DNA of 64,000 bases, taken from positions 48,862 to 112,861 of the forward strand of contig DNXO01000132.1 of NCBI GenBank assembly GCA_003506895.1. Reading direction: 5' to 3'. The DNA is from Acetobacteraceae bacterium (GTDB lineage: Bacteria > Pseudomonadota > Alphaproteobacteria > Acetobacterales > Acetobacteraceae). Below the pieces are notes generated by a model. It made no database searches. It was not told the origin of the DNA and saw only the letters and a program-made list of their open reading frames with translations. Position numbers and translations under genes: made by a program. Within the stretch, counting starts at the first letter, position 1; each line of letters begins with the position of its first letter. Below are positions 42,527-52,530 of this stretch, one piece after another.

Positions 42527-42907
42527 ATGCGGCTGACTGCGTTCACCGAATATTCGCTGCGGGTGCTGGTGTATCTTGCCCGGTATCCGGATCGGTTCGT
42601 CACGATCAAGGATATCGCGGCCGCCGAGGGGATCTCGGCCAATCACCTGATGAAGGTGGCGCAGCATCTGGGGGCGGCCGGGGATGTGCTGACACTGCGT
42701 GGGCCGCGTGGCGGGCTGCGGCTGGGCCGGCCGGCCGAGGCGATCCGGGTGGGAGATGTGGTGCGGCGGACAGAACCGAATATGGGTCCGGCCGATGACC
42801 ATGTCGTCGGGCGGATGATCGGTGAAGCACAGGCTGCTTTCATGGCGGTTCTGGACGGCTTGTCGGTGGCCGACCTGGCGGTTCAACCTCGTGCCATGAC
42901 GCGGTAG
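42527..42907 (+). CDS. Rrf2-family regulator without Fe-S cysteines (NsrR-like)
   Basis: This 126-aa transcription regulator has the NsrR-type N-terminal winged HTH: MRLTAFTEYSLRVLVYLARY, ISANHLMKVAQHLG and RGPRGGLRLGRPAEAI. In NsrR, three Cys between about residues 90 and 105 hold the nitric-oxide-sensing cluster. Here that part is shortened (TEPNMGPADDHVVGRMIGEA) and contains no Cys; the protein has none at all. It must use another signal or act constitutively. It ends the NYN-UDG-Rrf2 run. Confidence 0.88.
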   Translation: MRLTAFTEYSLRVLVYLARYPDRFVTIKDIAAAEGISANHLMKVAQHLGAAGDVLTLRGPRGGLRLGRPAEAIRVGDVVRRTEPNMGPADDHVVGRMIGEAQAAFMAVLDGLSVADLAVQPRAMTR

Positions 42908-43041
42908 ACCTCCGACCTCAGACCGGTCCCGCGAGTTCGGCGTCGATCGCGGGAACGGCGAAGTCCCAGGCACGTTGATCTTTATCCGCGGCCGTCAGAA
43001 TCGCTCCTCGAAGAAGGGTCAGCGGAGTACGGCGGCTGGGT

Positions 43042-43710
43042 TCAACCATAACGCTCTTCCAGCCATGGGTCGGCATTGTTGTGATAGCCGCGAACCTCCC
43101 AGAAGCCGGGATGGTCGCTGATGGTGAAGTGGATGCGCCGGATCCATTTCGCCGACTTCCATAGATACAGCCTGGGGACCAGCATACGGACCGGACCGCC
43201 ATGCTCGCGCGTGATCGGCTCGCCTTCCCATTGATGGACCAGAAACACGTCAGGCTGGTCGAACTGGTCCAGGCGGATATTCGTCGTGTAACCGTCGAAG
43301 GCGGTGAAGATGACGTGGTTCACCTCCGACCGCGGCTTCACGATTTCCAATAGCGCGCGTGCCGAAACGCCCTTCCAGCGGTTGTCATAGCGCGACCACT
43401 GAGTCACGCAGTGCATGTCAGAGACGCTCTCGGTCTGCGGCAACGCCATAAACTCATCCAGGCGAAGGCTGAGGCGGCTTTCCACCGCACCATCGACGTC
43501 CAGCCGGAATTTCTGGTCGGTCACGAGCGGCTGCTGGCCGAGATCCAGCACCGGCCACTCCTTGACCAGCCGCTGTCCTGGCGGCAGGCGGTCTTTCTCG
43601 GGATCGGCGGTGGTGCCGGTCAGCAGACGGCCGTCGCGCGCCCAGTCCTGCTTGCGCTCGATCAACTTGTCACGGACCTTGCCGGTCATCTCGATGTCGT
43701 CGTCGGCCAT
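43042..43710 (-). CDS. Sulfite oxidase-like molybdopterin oxidoreductase
   Basis: This is a small molybdenum-cofactor enzyme of 222 aa. The Mo-ligating Cys is in SVSDMHCVTQWSRYDNRW, followed by the pterin-binding parts DGYTTNIRLDQF and EHGGPVRMLVPRLYLWKSAKWI. The start at 43710 has AGAGGAT just upstream; the frame extends further but without a signal peptide. It lacks a Tat signal, so it is probably cytosolic, unlike MsrP/YedY. No heme partner is adjacent. moaC, for the cofactor, is 3 kb away. Confidence 0.88.
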   Translation of the reverse strand: MADDDIEMTGKVRDKLIERKQDWARDGRLLTGTTADPEKDRLPPGQRLVKEWPVLDLGQQPLVTDQKFRLDVDGAVESRLSLRLDEFMALPQTESVSDMHCVTQWSRYDNRWKGVSARALLEIVKPRSEVNHVIFTAFDGYTTNIRLDQFDQPDVFLVHQWEGEPITREHGGPVRMLVPRLYLWKSAKWIRRIHFTISDHPGFWEVRGYHNNADPWLEERYG

Positions 43711-43858
43711 ACGATCCTCTTTCCTCGTTCTGGACAGAGTGGCGGTTTTCCGCCTTGTTGCAAGGGTCCCGCCCCGCTCATGGCACGCCGCCTCGTTCGA
43801 TGATTGACCCGCGCGCGCCGCCGGACCAAACATACCGTGCGACCGAAGTCACAGGGCC

Positions 43859-44455
43859 ATGATCCTTCTCATCGACAACTACGACAGCTTCACCTTCAAC
43901 CTCTACCACTTCCTGGGCGACATCGGCGCCCAGTGTGAGGTATGGCGCAACGACAAGCTGTCCGTGCAGGACGCCATGGCGATGCAGCCCGAGGCGATCG
44001 TGCTGTCGCCCGGCCCCTGCACGCCGACGGAAGCCGGAATCTGCCTGGACCTGATCGCCGCCGCGGCCGGAAATATCCCGCTGTTCGGCGTCTGCCTCGG
44101 CCATCAGGCGATCGGCCAGGCGTTCGGCGGCAAGGTCATTCGAGCGCCGGAGCCGATGCATGGCAAGGTTTCCGAGATTACCCATGCCGGGACGGATATC
44201 CTCGCCGGCATCCCCTCGCCGTTCAAAGCGACGCGCTACCACAGCCTGATCGTCGAGCGTGACACGCTGCCCGACACCTTGGTGCCCACCGCCTGGACGG
44301 CCGATGGCCTGATCATGGCCATGCACCACCGGACCCTGCCGATCTACGGCGTGCAGTTCCACCCGGAGAGCATCGCCAGCGAGCATGGCCACACGATCCT
44401 GCGAAACTTCCTGGCATTGGCGCGCGGCACCAATGCGCCTGCCCGCGCGGCCTGA
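43859..44455 (+). CDS. trpG: Anthranilate synthase, glutamine amidotransferase subunit
   Basis: This 198-aa subunit supplies ammonia from glutamine for anthranilate synthesis. It begins MILLIDNYDSFTFNLYHFLG. The catalytic Cys is in PLFGVCLGHQAIGQAFGG and the His-Glu pair is in GVQFHPESIASEHG. It heads trpG-trpD-trpC-moaC. trpE is not in the window. Like other TrpG/PabA proteins it may also serve p-aminobenzoate synthesis, which fits folK in the region, but that is inference. Confidence 0.95.
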   Translation: MILLIDNYDSFTFNLYHFLGDIGAQCEVWRNDKLSVQDAMAMQPEAIVLSPGPCTPTEAGICLDLIAAAAGNIPLFGVCLGHQAIGQAFGGKVIRAPEPMHGKVSEITHAGTDILAGIPSPFKATRYHSLIVERDTLPDTLVPTAWTADGLIMAMHHRTLPIYGVQFHPESIASEHGHTILRNFLALARGTNAPARAA

Positions 44456-44458
44456 GCC

Positions 44459-45481
44459 ATGTCCGCGAACCTGAAACCCTTCCTCGCTCGGCTTGCCGCC
44501 GGCGAGACCCTGTCGGACGGCCAGGCCGAGGCCGCGTTCGACGTCATCATGTCCGGCGAAGCCACCCCGGCGCAAATCGGCGGCCTGCTGATGGCAATGC
44601 GGATTCGCGGCGAGACCGTCGCCGAGATCACCGGCGCGGTCCGGGCCATGCGTGCCCGGATGACGGCGATCGAGGCGCCGGCCGGAGCGATCGACGTCTG
44701 TGGAACAGGTGGTGACGGCGCCGGGACGCTGAATGTCTCCTCGGCCGTTACCTTCGTCGTGGCCGGGTGCGGTGTGCCGGTGGCCAAACACGGCAACCGC
44801 GCGCTGTCCTCCCGCACAGGGGGCGCCGACGTGCTGACCGCGCTGGGTGTCAACGTCGATGCGCCGATGGACGCTCTGCCCTCGATCCTGGCGGAGTCCG
44901 GTTGCGTCTTCCTGTTCGCGCCAAGGCACCACCCGTCGATGCGGCATGCGGCCGGCCCCCGGGTGGAACTTGGCACCCGCACCATCTTTAACCTGTTGGG
45001 TCCGCTGGCCAATCCGGCCAGGGTCAAGCGCCAACTGACCGGCGTGTTCGCCCCTGATTGGACCCGGCCGATGGCGGAAACGCTGGCCGCGCTGGGGCAT
45101 GAGGCAGCCTGGATCGTGCATGGCATGGGCCTGGATGAGCTGACCACCGCCGGGCCGAACCATGTCACCGCGTTGCGTTCGGGTCAGATTTCCAGCTTCG
45201 TGGTCGAACCGGAAGACGCCGGCTTGCCGCGTGCGCCGGTCTCGGCGATCCAGGGCGGCGATGCGGCGTTCAATGCCGCCGCGCTGGAAGCCATGCTGCG
45301 GGGTGCGCCGAGCGCCTACCGCGATACCGTGCTGCTGAATGCCGCCGCCGCGCTGATCGTGGCCGGCCGGATAGAGGACTTGCGCGAAGGTGTGTCCCTG
45401 GCCCGGGATTCCATCGCATCCGGAGCCGCCTTCGCCGCGTTGCAGACCTTGCGGCGAGTGAGCGCCGTAACCTCGGCTTAG
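44459..45481 (+). CDS. trpD: Anthranilate phosphoribosyltransferase
   Basis: This is the second step of tryptophan synthesis, joining anthranilate to PRPP. The 340 aa carry the PRPP site VCGTGGDGAGTLNVSSA, the anthranilate site KHGNRALSSRTGGADVLTALGVN, and RHAAGPRVELGTRTIFNLLGPLANP. It starts 3 bp after trpG and stops 8 bp before trpC. The family motifs are complete. Confidence 0.97.
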   Translation: MSANLKPFLARLAAGETLSDGQAEAAFDVIMSGEATPAQIGGLLMAMRIRGETVAEITGAVRAMRARMTAIEAPAGAIDVCGTGGDGAGTLNVSSAVTFVVAGCGVPVAKHGNRALSSRTGGADVLTALGVNVDAPMDALPSILAESGCVFLFAPRHHPSMRHAAGPRVELGTRTIFNLLGPLANPARVKRQLTGVFAPDWTRPMAETLAALGHEAAWIVHGMGLDELTTAGPNHVTALRSGQISSFVVEPEDAGLPRAPVSAIQGGDAAFNAAALEAMLRGAPSAYRDTVLLNAAAALIVAGRIEDLREGVSLARDSIASGAAFAALQTLRRVSAVTSA

Positions 45482-45489
45482 GATAGGTA

Positions 45490-46311
45490 ATGTCAGACGA
45501 TAACAACGCAGTGCCCGACGTCCTCGCGCGCATCACTGCCGATGTCCGTGCGGACGTCGCGGCGAAGAAGGCCGTGCAAGGCATCGACGCGCTGAAAGCC
45601 GAGATCGCGGCCCGACACGAAACGACGCGCGGCTTCGGCTATGCGCTGAAACAGGCCACCATCGCCGGTCGGTATGGGCTGATCGCGGAAATCAAGAAGG
45701 CCTCCCCGTCCGGTGGCCTGATCCGGCCGGATTTCGACCCGGCGGCGCTGGCAAAGGCTTACGAGGCCGGCGGCGCGACCTGCCTGTCGGTGCTGACCGA
45801 ACCCAAGCACTTCCAGGGCGACCCTTCGCACCTGAAAGCCGCGCGCGCGGCGGTGTCGCTGCCGGTGCTGCGGAAGGACTTCATCCTCGACACATGGCAG
45901 GTCTATGAAAGCCGAGCGATGGGGGCGGATTGCATCCTGTTGATCATGGCCGCGCTGACCGATGCCCAGGCGCGGGAACTGGAACAGGTGGCGATGAGCC
46001 TGGACCTGGACGTTTTGGTCGAAGTGCATGACCGGGATGAGTTGGAGCGCGCGCTGCTGCTGGAAACGTCGCTGATCGGGATCAACAACCGGAACCTCAA
46101 GACGCTGAAAACCGACCTGGCGACGACCGAGGAACTGGCACCGCTGGTGCCCCCGGATCGGTTCTTGATCGCGGAAAGCGGCATCCGCAACACCGGCGAC
46201 CTGAAGCGTTTGTCCGCGGTTGGGCCGCATTGCTATCTGGTCGGCGAAAGCCTGATGCGGCAGGCGGACGTGACGGCGGCGGTGCGGGAACTCCTGGGCG
46301 ACGGCGCCTGA
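45490..46311 (+). CDS. trpC: Indole-3-glycerol-phosphate synthase
   Basis: This is a TIM-barrel enzyme of 273 aa that closes the indole ring. Catalytic Lys and Glu residues are in GLIAEIKKASPSGGLIRPDF, LPVLRKDFILDTWQVYESRA and LIGINNRNLKTLKTDL; LIAESGIRNTGDLKRL is the phosphate site. It is not fused to trpF. The moaC start follows after 2 bp. Confidence 0.97.
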   Translation: MSDDNNAVPDVLARITADVRADVAAKKAVQGIDALKAEIAARHETTRGFGYALKQATIAGRYGLIAEIKKASPSGGLIRPDFDPAALAKAYEAGGATCLSVLTEPKHFQGDPSHLKAARAAVSLPVLRKDFILDTWQVYESRAMGADCILLIMAALTDAQARELEQVAMSLDLDVLVEVHDRDELERALLLETSLIGINNRNLKTLKTDLATTEELAPLVPPDRFLIAESGIRNTGDLKRLSAVGPHCYLVGESLMRQADVTAAVRELLGDGA

Positions 46312-46313
46312 AC

Positions 46314-46790
46314 ATGACCGGTTTCACCCATTTCGATCAGGCCGGGAATGCGGCGATGGTCGATGTGTCGGACAAGGCGGTGACCAACCGGACGGCCACC
46401 GCCCGCGCCCGGGTGGTGATGGAAGCCGCGACGCTGGCGATGATCCAGGCCGGGTCCGCCAAAAAGGGTGACGTGCTGGGCGTGGCGCGTTTAGCCGGGA
46501 TCATGGGGGCGAAGCGAACCGCCGACCTGATCCCGCTGTGCCATCCGCTGCCGATCACGTCGGTGAAGGTGGATCTGGCGGCCGATGCGGCGTCGAACGC
46601 GGTGGAGATCACCGCGACGGTGCGAACCACCGGACAGACCGGCGTGGAGATGGAGGCACTGACCGCGGCCAGCGTGGCGGCGTTGACCGTTTACGACATG
46701 TGCAAGGCGGTGGACCGGTCGATGCGGATCGAGGGTCTGCGGGTGACCCATAAGGCCGGCGGCAAGTCCGGCGAATTTGCTCAGGATTGA
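46314..46790 (+). CDS. moaC: Cyclic pyranopterin monophosphate synthase
   Basis: This is the second enzyme of molybdenum cofactor synthesis, 158 aa, acting as a hexamer. The start at 46314 is 2 bp after trpC. Motifs: MVDVSDKAVTNRTATARARV, IMGAKRTADLIPLCHPLPIT (active-site Lys and His region), EMEALTAASVAALTVYDMCK and KAVDRSM. Location at the end of the trp genes is common in Alphaproteobacteria; it could support the molybdoenzyme at 43042. Confidence 0.96.
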   Translation: MTGFTHFDQAGNAAMVDVSDKAVTNRTATARARVVMEAATLAMIQAGSAKKGDVLGVARLAGIMGAKRTADLIPLCHPLPITSVKVDLAADAASNAVEITATVRTTGQTGVEMEALTAASVAALTVYDMCKAVDRSMRIEGLRVTHKAGGKSGEFAQD

Positions 46791-46796
46791 TTTGCG

Positions 46797-47366
46797 TCAG
46801 GACGCCTGCGGCGACGCCGTCAACAGCAACTCGATGGGATTCCAGACGAACGCGGTCTGCTCCACCGGTTCCCCTGCGATTTGGATCGTCTGTTCCGCCA
46901 CCGGCTTCCCGCCCAGGCGCTGGTAGAACCACCGGCTGGGATTATCACGCAGCACCCACAGGAAGGCGGACTTGCAGCCGATCTCGACAAGGTGGCTTCC
47001 GGCCGCCCGCATCAAACGGCGGCCGACCCCGCGATCACGCCAGTCGTCCAGGACATACAGCGTCTCAACCTCGCCCTCGGCCAACCGCTTGCCAGCGATC
47101 TCGGCATTCCTGGCGCGTCCGGCCGTGGTGAAACCGATGATCCTGGGACCGCTGCCCGCCGGAACATCGGCACCCGAGGCTGTCGCCACCGTCACGCCGG
47201 TACCGCCCCGGATCGCCGCGTCATAGAACGCCGCCTGACGGGACACCGACATTTTGGCCAGATATGCGTCAGGCAGGATCCCTGGATAGGCGCTGCGCCA
47301 AGCCGCGACATGCACCGCGCCAATGGCAATGGCGTCGGCGACTCGGGCTTTGCGCAGCGTTATCAA
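46797..47366 (-). CDS. GNAT-family N-acetyltransferase
   Basis: This 189-aa acetyltransferase begins with a TTG that overlaps the stop of the methyltransferase gene (TTGA). The domain start is LRKARVADAIAIGAVHVAAWRSAYPGILPD; the acetyl-CoA loop is DDWRDRGVGRRLMRAAGSHL (R-x-x-G-x-G/R), and the C-terminal motif is LWVLRDNPSRWFYQRLGGK. Related proteins are annotated as ribosomal-protein-type or small-molecule acetyltransferases. The substrate is unknown. Confidence 0.88.
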   Translation of the reverse strand: MITLRKARVADAIAIGAVHVAAWRSAYPGILPDAYLAKMSVSRQAAFYDAAIRGGTGVTVATASGADVPAGSGPRIIGFTTAGRARNAEIAGKRLAEGEVETLYVLDDWRDRGVGRRLMRAAGSHLVEIGCKSAFLWVLRDNPSRWFYQRLGGKPVAEQTIQIAGEPVEQTAFVWNPIELLLTASPQAS

Positions 47367-48652
47367 GCCTTACGCTCCATCACCGCGGTAAAGAATCCGT
47401 CCGTCCCATGCCTGGCGGGGGTCAGCGACAGAAATGGACCGCTGTTCGGTGGGGGCTGGTCCAGCGGCCAGGCGTCGGCCAGCGGGATCACGGCAAAATC
47501 GGGATGGCGAGCAAGGAAGCCGGTCACCTGAGCCTCGTTTTCCTCTTCCAAGAGCGAGCATGTAGCGTAAACTAGACGCCCGCCCTTGCGAACCAGAGTC
47601 TGTGCCGTATCCAGAATGCTCGCCTGTTTGGGCAGCAGTTCCGCCAAATCGGTTTCCTTTAACCTCAGGCGGGCGTCCGGGTTCCGGCGCCAGGTGCCCG
47701 TGCCGGTACACGGTGCATCGACCAATACGCGGTCAAAGGTTCCGGCTCGGCGTTTGAGCCATTTGTCGCCCGCCTCGACCAGATGCCGTTCCACATTATG
47801 CACCCCCGCTCGGCGTAGCCGGCGAACGGCCCCATCCAACCGAGGGGCAGAGACGTCACAGGCCACGATCTGACCGCGGTTTTCCATCGCCCCGGCAAGT
47901 GCGAGGGTCTTCCCGCCGGCCCCGGCGCACCAATCGACGACACGCATGCCGGGGGTGGCAGCCACCATCGCGGCGACAAGCTGGCTCCCCTCGTCCTGGA
48001 TCTCGATCAGGCCGGACTGGAAGGCGGGCCCGCTTGTGACCGGGCGGCGGCCGTCGATGCGCAGACCCCATGGAGAGAATTTCGCCGGTTCGGCTTCCCA
48101 GCCCTCGGCGGCCAACGCGGCTTTCGCCTGATCGCGGTCGCCTTTCAACGGGTTGACGCGCATGTCCAGCGACGCCGGCTCCGACAGCGCGGCCATCTCG
48201 GCCGGCAGGCTGGAGCCGAAGCGCGCGGCGAGGCGTGGCAGCAGCCAGTCCGGGATTTCCAACCGCACCGCTTCGGGCATCGTGGGATGGTTCAAGGTAT
48301 GCCCGGCGATCTTCGACAGCACCGCGTTCTCGGCGCCGGACAGCGGCATCGGTGCGAACTGGCCGCCGGAGAACGCCTGCGCGACGCCCGACTTCGCCCA
48401 CCCCTCCAGCAGCAAGGATGCGGCGACCAGCAGACGTGGGGTTTGCCTGGTATCGCCCAGCCACCATGCCAGACGCCGGCGGGCACGCAGCACGCTCCAG
48501 ACGCGGTCGGACACGGCCCTACGGTCGCCGGAACCGATGTAGCGGCGGGAGCGGAAGAAGTCGTTGGCGACGGCGTCCGCGGGGCGTTTCAATGCGCCTT
48601 CAATCACCTCCAGCAAATCGATCGCAGCGGCGATCCTGGCGGAGGGAGTCAA
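47363..48652 (-). CDS. RsmB-like 16S rRNA m5C methyltransferase (NOL1/NOP2/Sun)
   Basis: This RNA cytosine-5 methyltransferase has 429 aa and a TTG start. SAM motif I is MRVVDWCAGAGGKTLALA. The motif IV Cys is in RVLVDAPCTGTGTWRRNPDARL, and the motif VI catalytic Cys is in GRLVYATCSLLEEENEAQ. The N-terminal 120 residues resemble the NusB-like part of RsmB. Both cysteines are intact. It is translationally coupled to the GNAT gene. It may be RsmB or a relative; the exact site cannot be told. Confidence 0.9.
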   Translation of the reverse strand: MTPSARIAAAIDLLEVIEGALKRPADAVANDFFRSRRYIGSGDRRAVSDRVWSVLRARRRLAWWLGDTRQTPRLLVAASLLLEGWAKSGVAQAFSGGQFAPMPLSGAENAVLSKIAGHTLNHPTMPEAVRLEIPDWLLPRLAARFGSSLPAEMAALSEPASLDMRVNPLKGDRDQAKAALAAEGWEAEPAKFSPWGLRIDGRRPVTSGPAFQSGLIEIQDEGSQLVAAMVAATPGMRVVDWCAGAGGKTLALAGAMENRGQIVACDVSAPRLDGAVRRLRRAGVHNVERHLVEAGDKWLKRRAGTFDRVLVDAPCTGTGTWRRNPDARLRLKETDLAELLPKQASILDTAQTLVRKGGRLVYATCSLLEEENEAQVTGFLARHPDFAVIPLADAWPLDQPPPNSGPFLSLTPARHGTDGFFTAVMERKA

Positions 48653-48819
48653 ATCGGAAGGTCGGGCGAGGCCGACAAATAAGGCACTTCAGTCACCATT
48701 GGCTGAGAACATGAACGGATCGGATACACCGCACGGGCCGGTTTGGCCATTTGAATCGTCTCGCATCATGGCAGGGCATGGCCCCGGCCGTGATACGAGA
48801 GAGCTCGCCCCGCCGCCTC

Positions 48820-49779
48820 TCACGCCACCAAATGACAGGCCACGCGATGGTTCGGCTGAACCTCGCGCAGCACCGGTTCCTCTGTCCGGCACCGCGGTTG
48901 GGCTAGCGGACAGCGGGGGTGGAAATGGCAGCCCTTGGGCCGGTCGATCGGGCTTGGGACATCGCCCATGACGTGCTTCTTGTCCCGGCGGACAGACGGA
49001 TCGGCCACCGGCACCGCCGCCATCAGCGCCTGGGTATAGGGATGCAGCGGCTTGGCGAATATTGTTGCTTTGTCGGTATGTTCGACGATCCGGCCTAGAT
49101 ACATCACGGCCACGTCGTGGCTGACATGCTCCACGACCGCCAGATTGTGGGAGATAAACAGGTAGGACAGCCCATCCTGGGCCTGAAGGTCCATCAACAG
49201 GTTGATCACCTGTGCCTGGACCGACACATCCAGCGCCGAAACCGGTTCATCGGCCACGATGAAGGCAGGCCCCAGGGCGAGCGCACGAGCAATGGAGATT
49301 CGCTGGCGCTGGCCACCGGAGAACTGGTGGGGGAACAGGCCCATCTGCCTGGGTTGCAGCCCGACCTTGGCGAAAATCGCCTCTGTCATCTCGCGGCGTT
49401 CGGCGGCGTTGGCGATACCGTGCACCAGCAGCGGTTCGGCAACGATATCGCCCGCGCGCTTGCGAGGGTTCAGCGACGAGTACGGGTCCTGAAAGACGAT
49501 CTGCATCCGCCGGCGCAGCGCGCGCATCTGCTTCGGCGGCAGATTGGTGATGTCGTCGCCCTGGAACCGGATCGTGCCGCTGGACGGCTCTATCAGCCGC
49601 AGGATCGCTCGTCCGACGGTGGATTTGCCGCAGCCGCTCTCGCCAACAAGACCCAGGGTGCGGCCCTCGGCGATGCGGAAGCTGACGCCATCCACCGCGT
49701 GTACGCGGTCGATCACGTTGCCGAACAGACCGGTGCGCGCTGGAAATGTCTTGCGTAGGTCGGTGACGTCCAGAAGCAT
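48820..49779 (-). CDS. Oligopeptide/dipeptide ABC transporter ATP-binding protein (OppF/DppF type)
   Basis: This is the second ATPase of the peptide importer, 319 aa. Walker A is GLVGESGCGKSTVGRAIL, the ABC signature FSGGQRQRISIARALAL, Walker B PAFIVADEPVSALDVSV. The C-terminal oligopeptide domain (GDVPSPIDRPKGCHFHPRCPLAQPRC) binds a Cys-rich cluster as in DppF/OppF. The start at 49779 is 2 bp from the OppD-type stop. Last gene of the five-gene operon 54117-48820. Confidence 0.94.
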   Translation of the reverse strand: MLLDVTDLRKTFPARTGLFGNVIDRVHAVDGVSFRIAEGRTLGLVGESGCGKSTVGRAILRLIEPSSGTIRFQGDDITNLPPKQMRALRRRMQIVFQDPYSSLNPRKRAGDIVAEPLLVHGIANAAERREMTEAIFAKVGLQPRQMGLFPHQFSGGQRQRISIARALALGPAFIVADEPVSALDVSVQAQVINLLMDLQAQDGLSYLFISHNLAVVEHVSHDVAVMYLGRIVEHTDKATIFAKPLHPYTQALMAAVPVADPSVRRDKKHVMGDVPSPIDRPKGCHFHPRCPLAQPRCRTEEPVLREVQPNHRVACHLVA

Positions 49780-49781
49780 CG

Positions 49782-50746
<965 letters not shown>

Positions 50747-50747
<1 letters not shown>

Positions 50748-51580
50748 CAATCGCCCTGCCTCGGGTCCAGGATGTCACGCAGCGCATCGCCGAACAGATT
50801 AGCGCCGAACACGACCAGACTGATCGCCAGTCCGGGGAAAATCACCAGCCACGGGGCGGAACGGATATATTCCGCCGCCGATTCGGACAGCATGCGGCCC
50901 CACGACGGATACGGTTCTGGAACACCCAGGCCGAGGAACGACAGCGAAGCCTCGGTCAGGATCGTGGAACCGAGTTGCGCCGTGGCCAGCACGATCAGCG
51001 GGGCCAGCGTGTTCGGAAAGACATGAACCAGGGCGATGCGCGCCCGCCCCATGCCGATCGCCCGCGCCGCCTCCACATAATTCAGCTCCCTCAGCGAAAG
51101 CACATTCGCTCGGATCACCCGCGCAACATTCGGAATCAGCGGGATCGCAATTGCGATAATCGTATTGGTCAGCGACGGCCCCAGCGATGCCGTAATGACC
51201 AGCGCCATCACAAGCAGCGGCAACGACTGCATGATCTCGGCGATCCGTTGCACGATCAGGTCAAACCAGCCGCCCAGGTAGCCGGACGCCAGACCCAGCA
51301 TAGCGCCAAGCCCGCTGCCGATGCAGGTAGCCCCGAGCGCGACCGCGAGCGAAATCCTGGCGCCGTGGATCATGCGGCTGAGCATGTCGCGGCCCATCAT
51401 GTCGGCCCCGATCCAATACGTGTGGCTGGGCGGCGCCAGTGAGGCCCGGGCGTTGGTCGTCAGCGGATCCATCGGCGCCACGACCCCGGCAAAAATCGCG
51501 GTCAGGACGAAGATGATCAGGATCAGGGCTCCGATCACCCCAAGCGGGTAGCGACGCGCGTAGTAAAGGGCGTCGCTCAT
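50747..51580 (-). CDS. Peptide ABC transporter permease (OppC/DppC type)
   Basis: This inner-membrane subunit has 277 aa and five or six transmembrane helices. The N-terminal part is YYARRYPLGVIGALILIIFVLTAIFAG; THTYWIGADMMGRDMLSRMIHGARISL is a DppC/OppC hallmark, and the EAA loop YVEAARAIGMGRARIALVHVFPN contacts the ATPases. The start overlaps the OppB-type stop. Confidence 0.94.
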
Positions 51581-52524
51581 GTGCGGAGCCTGATGCGGGG
51601 ATCGACGAACATATAGGCCAGATCGACGATCAGGTTCACGGTGACGACGATGATCGCGATGAACATCACCAGATTCTGCACCATCGGATAGTCGCGCCAG
51701 CGGATCGCCTCCACCAGGAAGCGGGCAACGCCGGGGATGTTGAAGACCGTTTCGGTGACGATCAGGCCGCCGAACAGGAACGCCGTTTCGATCCCGATCA
51801 CCGTGATCACGGGCAGCACGGCGTTGCGCAGCGCGTGGGTGAACGTGACGGCCGGTTCCGACAATCCCTTGGAGCGTGCGGTACGAACGTAATCCTGCCG
51901 AAGAACCTCCAGCATCGAGGATCGCGTCAGGCGCATGATCAACGCCGAACTGCGCAACCCGACAGTCGCAGCCGGAACCCCATACATCAGGAGTGCCGCC
52001 CCCCAGGTCGCGGGCGCCTTGTCGTAGATCGGCAGCAGGCCCAGCCAGTTCACGAACGCCATCAGCACCAGAAGACCCAGCCAGAACGAGGGCATGGACA
52101 GCGCCGCGAGACTCATCAGCCGCAGCATATAATCCAGCCAGGTATTCTGCCGTACCGCGCTGATCACCCCGAACGGCACGCCCGTGCAGATCGCGAACAG
52201 CAGCGCCAACCCGGCGAGCCGAGCGGTAATTGGGATGCGCGGCAGGATCTCATCAAGCACCGGCTTTTCCGACACGTAGGAATAGCCAAGGTCCCCGTGC
52301 GCGAGGCCCACGATCCAATGGGTGTACTGAGTGACCAGCGGCAGATCCAGGCCGAGGTCCTTGATGATCTGCTGCTTCTCCGCCGGGTCGATCAACCCGG
52401 CGCTGTCGAACAGGATATCAGCGATGTTGCCGGGGACGATGCGCAGCAGCAGGAAGATGGCGACCGACACCCCGAACAGGGTGACGACCATCAAACCGAG
52501 GCGGCGGAGGGTGTACTGGATCAT
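51577..52524 (-). CDS. Peptide ABC transporter permease (OppB/DppB type)
   Basis: This inner-membrane subunit has 315 aa. It begins MIQYTLRRLGLMVVTLFGVSVAIFLLLRIVPGNIA, the standard DppB start. The membrane core includes LGYSYVSEKPVLDEILPRIP and the EAA loop YVRTARSKGLSEPAVTFTHALRNAVLP. It lies 6 bp after the binding-protein gene. Substrate specificity comes from the binding protein. Confidence 0.94.
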   Translation of the reverse strand: MIQYTLRRLGLMVVTLFGVSVAIFLLLRIVPGNIADILFDSAGLIDPAEKQQIIKDLGLDLPLVTQYTHWIVGLAHGDLGYSYVSEKPVLDEILPRIPITARLAGLALLFAICTGVPFGVISAVRQNTWLDYMLRLMSLAALSMPSFWLGLLVLMAFVNWLGLLPIYDKAPATWGAALLMYGVPAATVGLRSSALIMRLTRSSMLEVLRQDYVRTARSKGLSEPAVTFTHALRNAVLPVITVIGIETAFLFGGLIVTETVFNIPGVARFLVEAIRWRDYPMVQNLVMFIAIIVVTVNLIVDLAYMFVDPRIRLRT

Positions 52525-52530
52525 GGGCGG

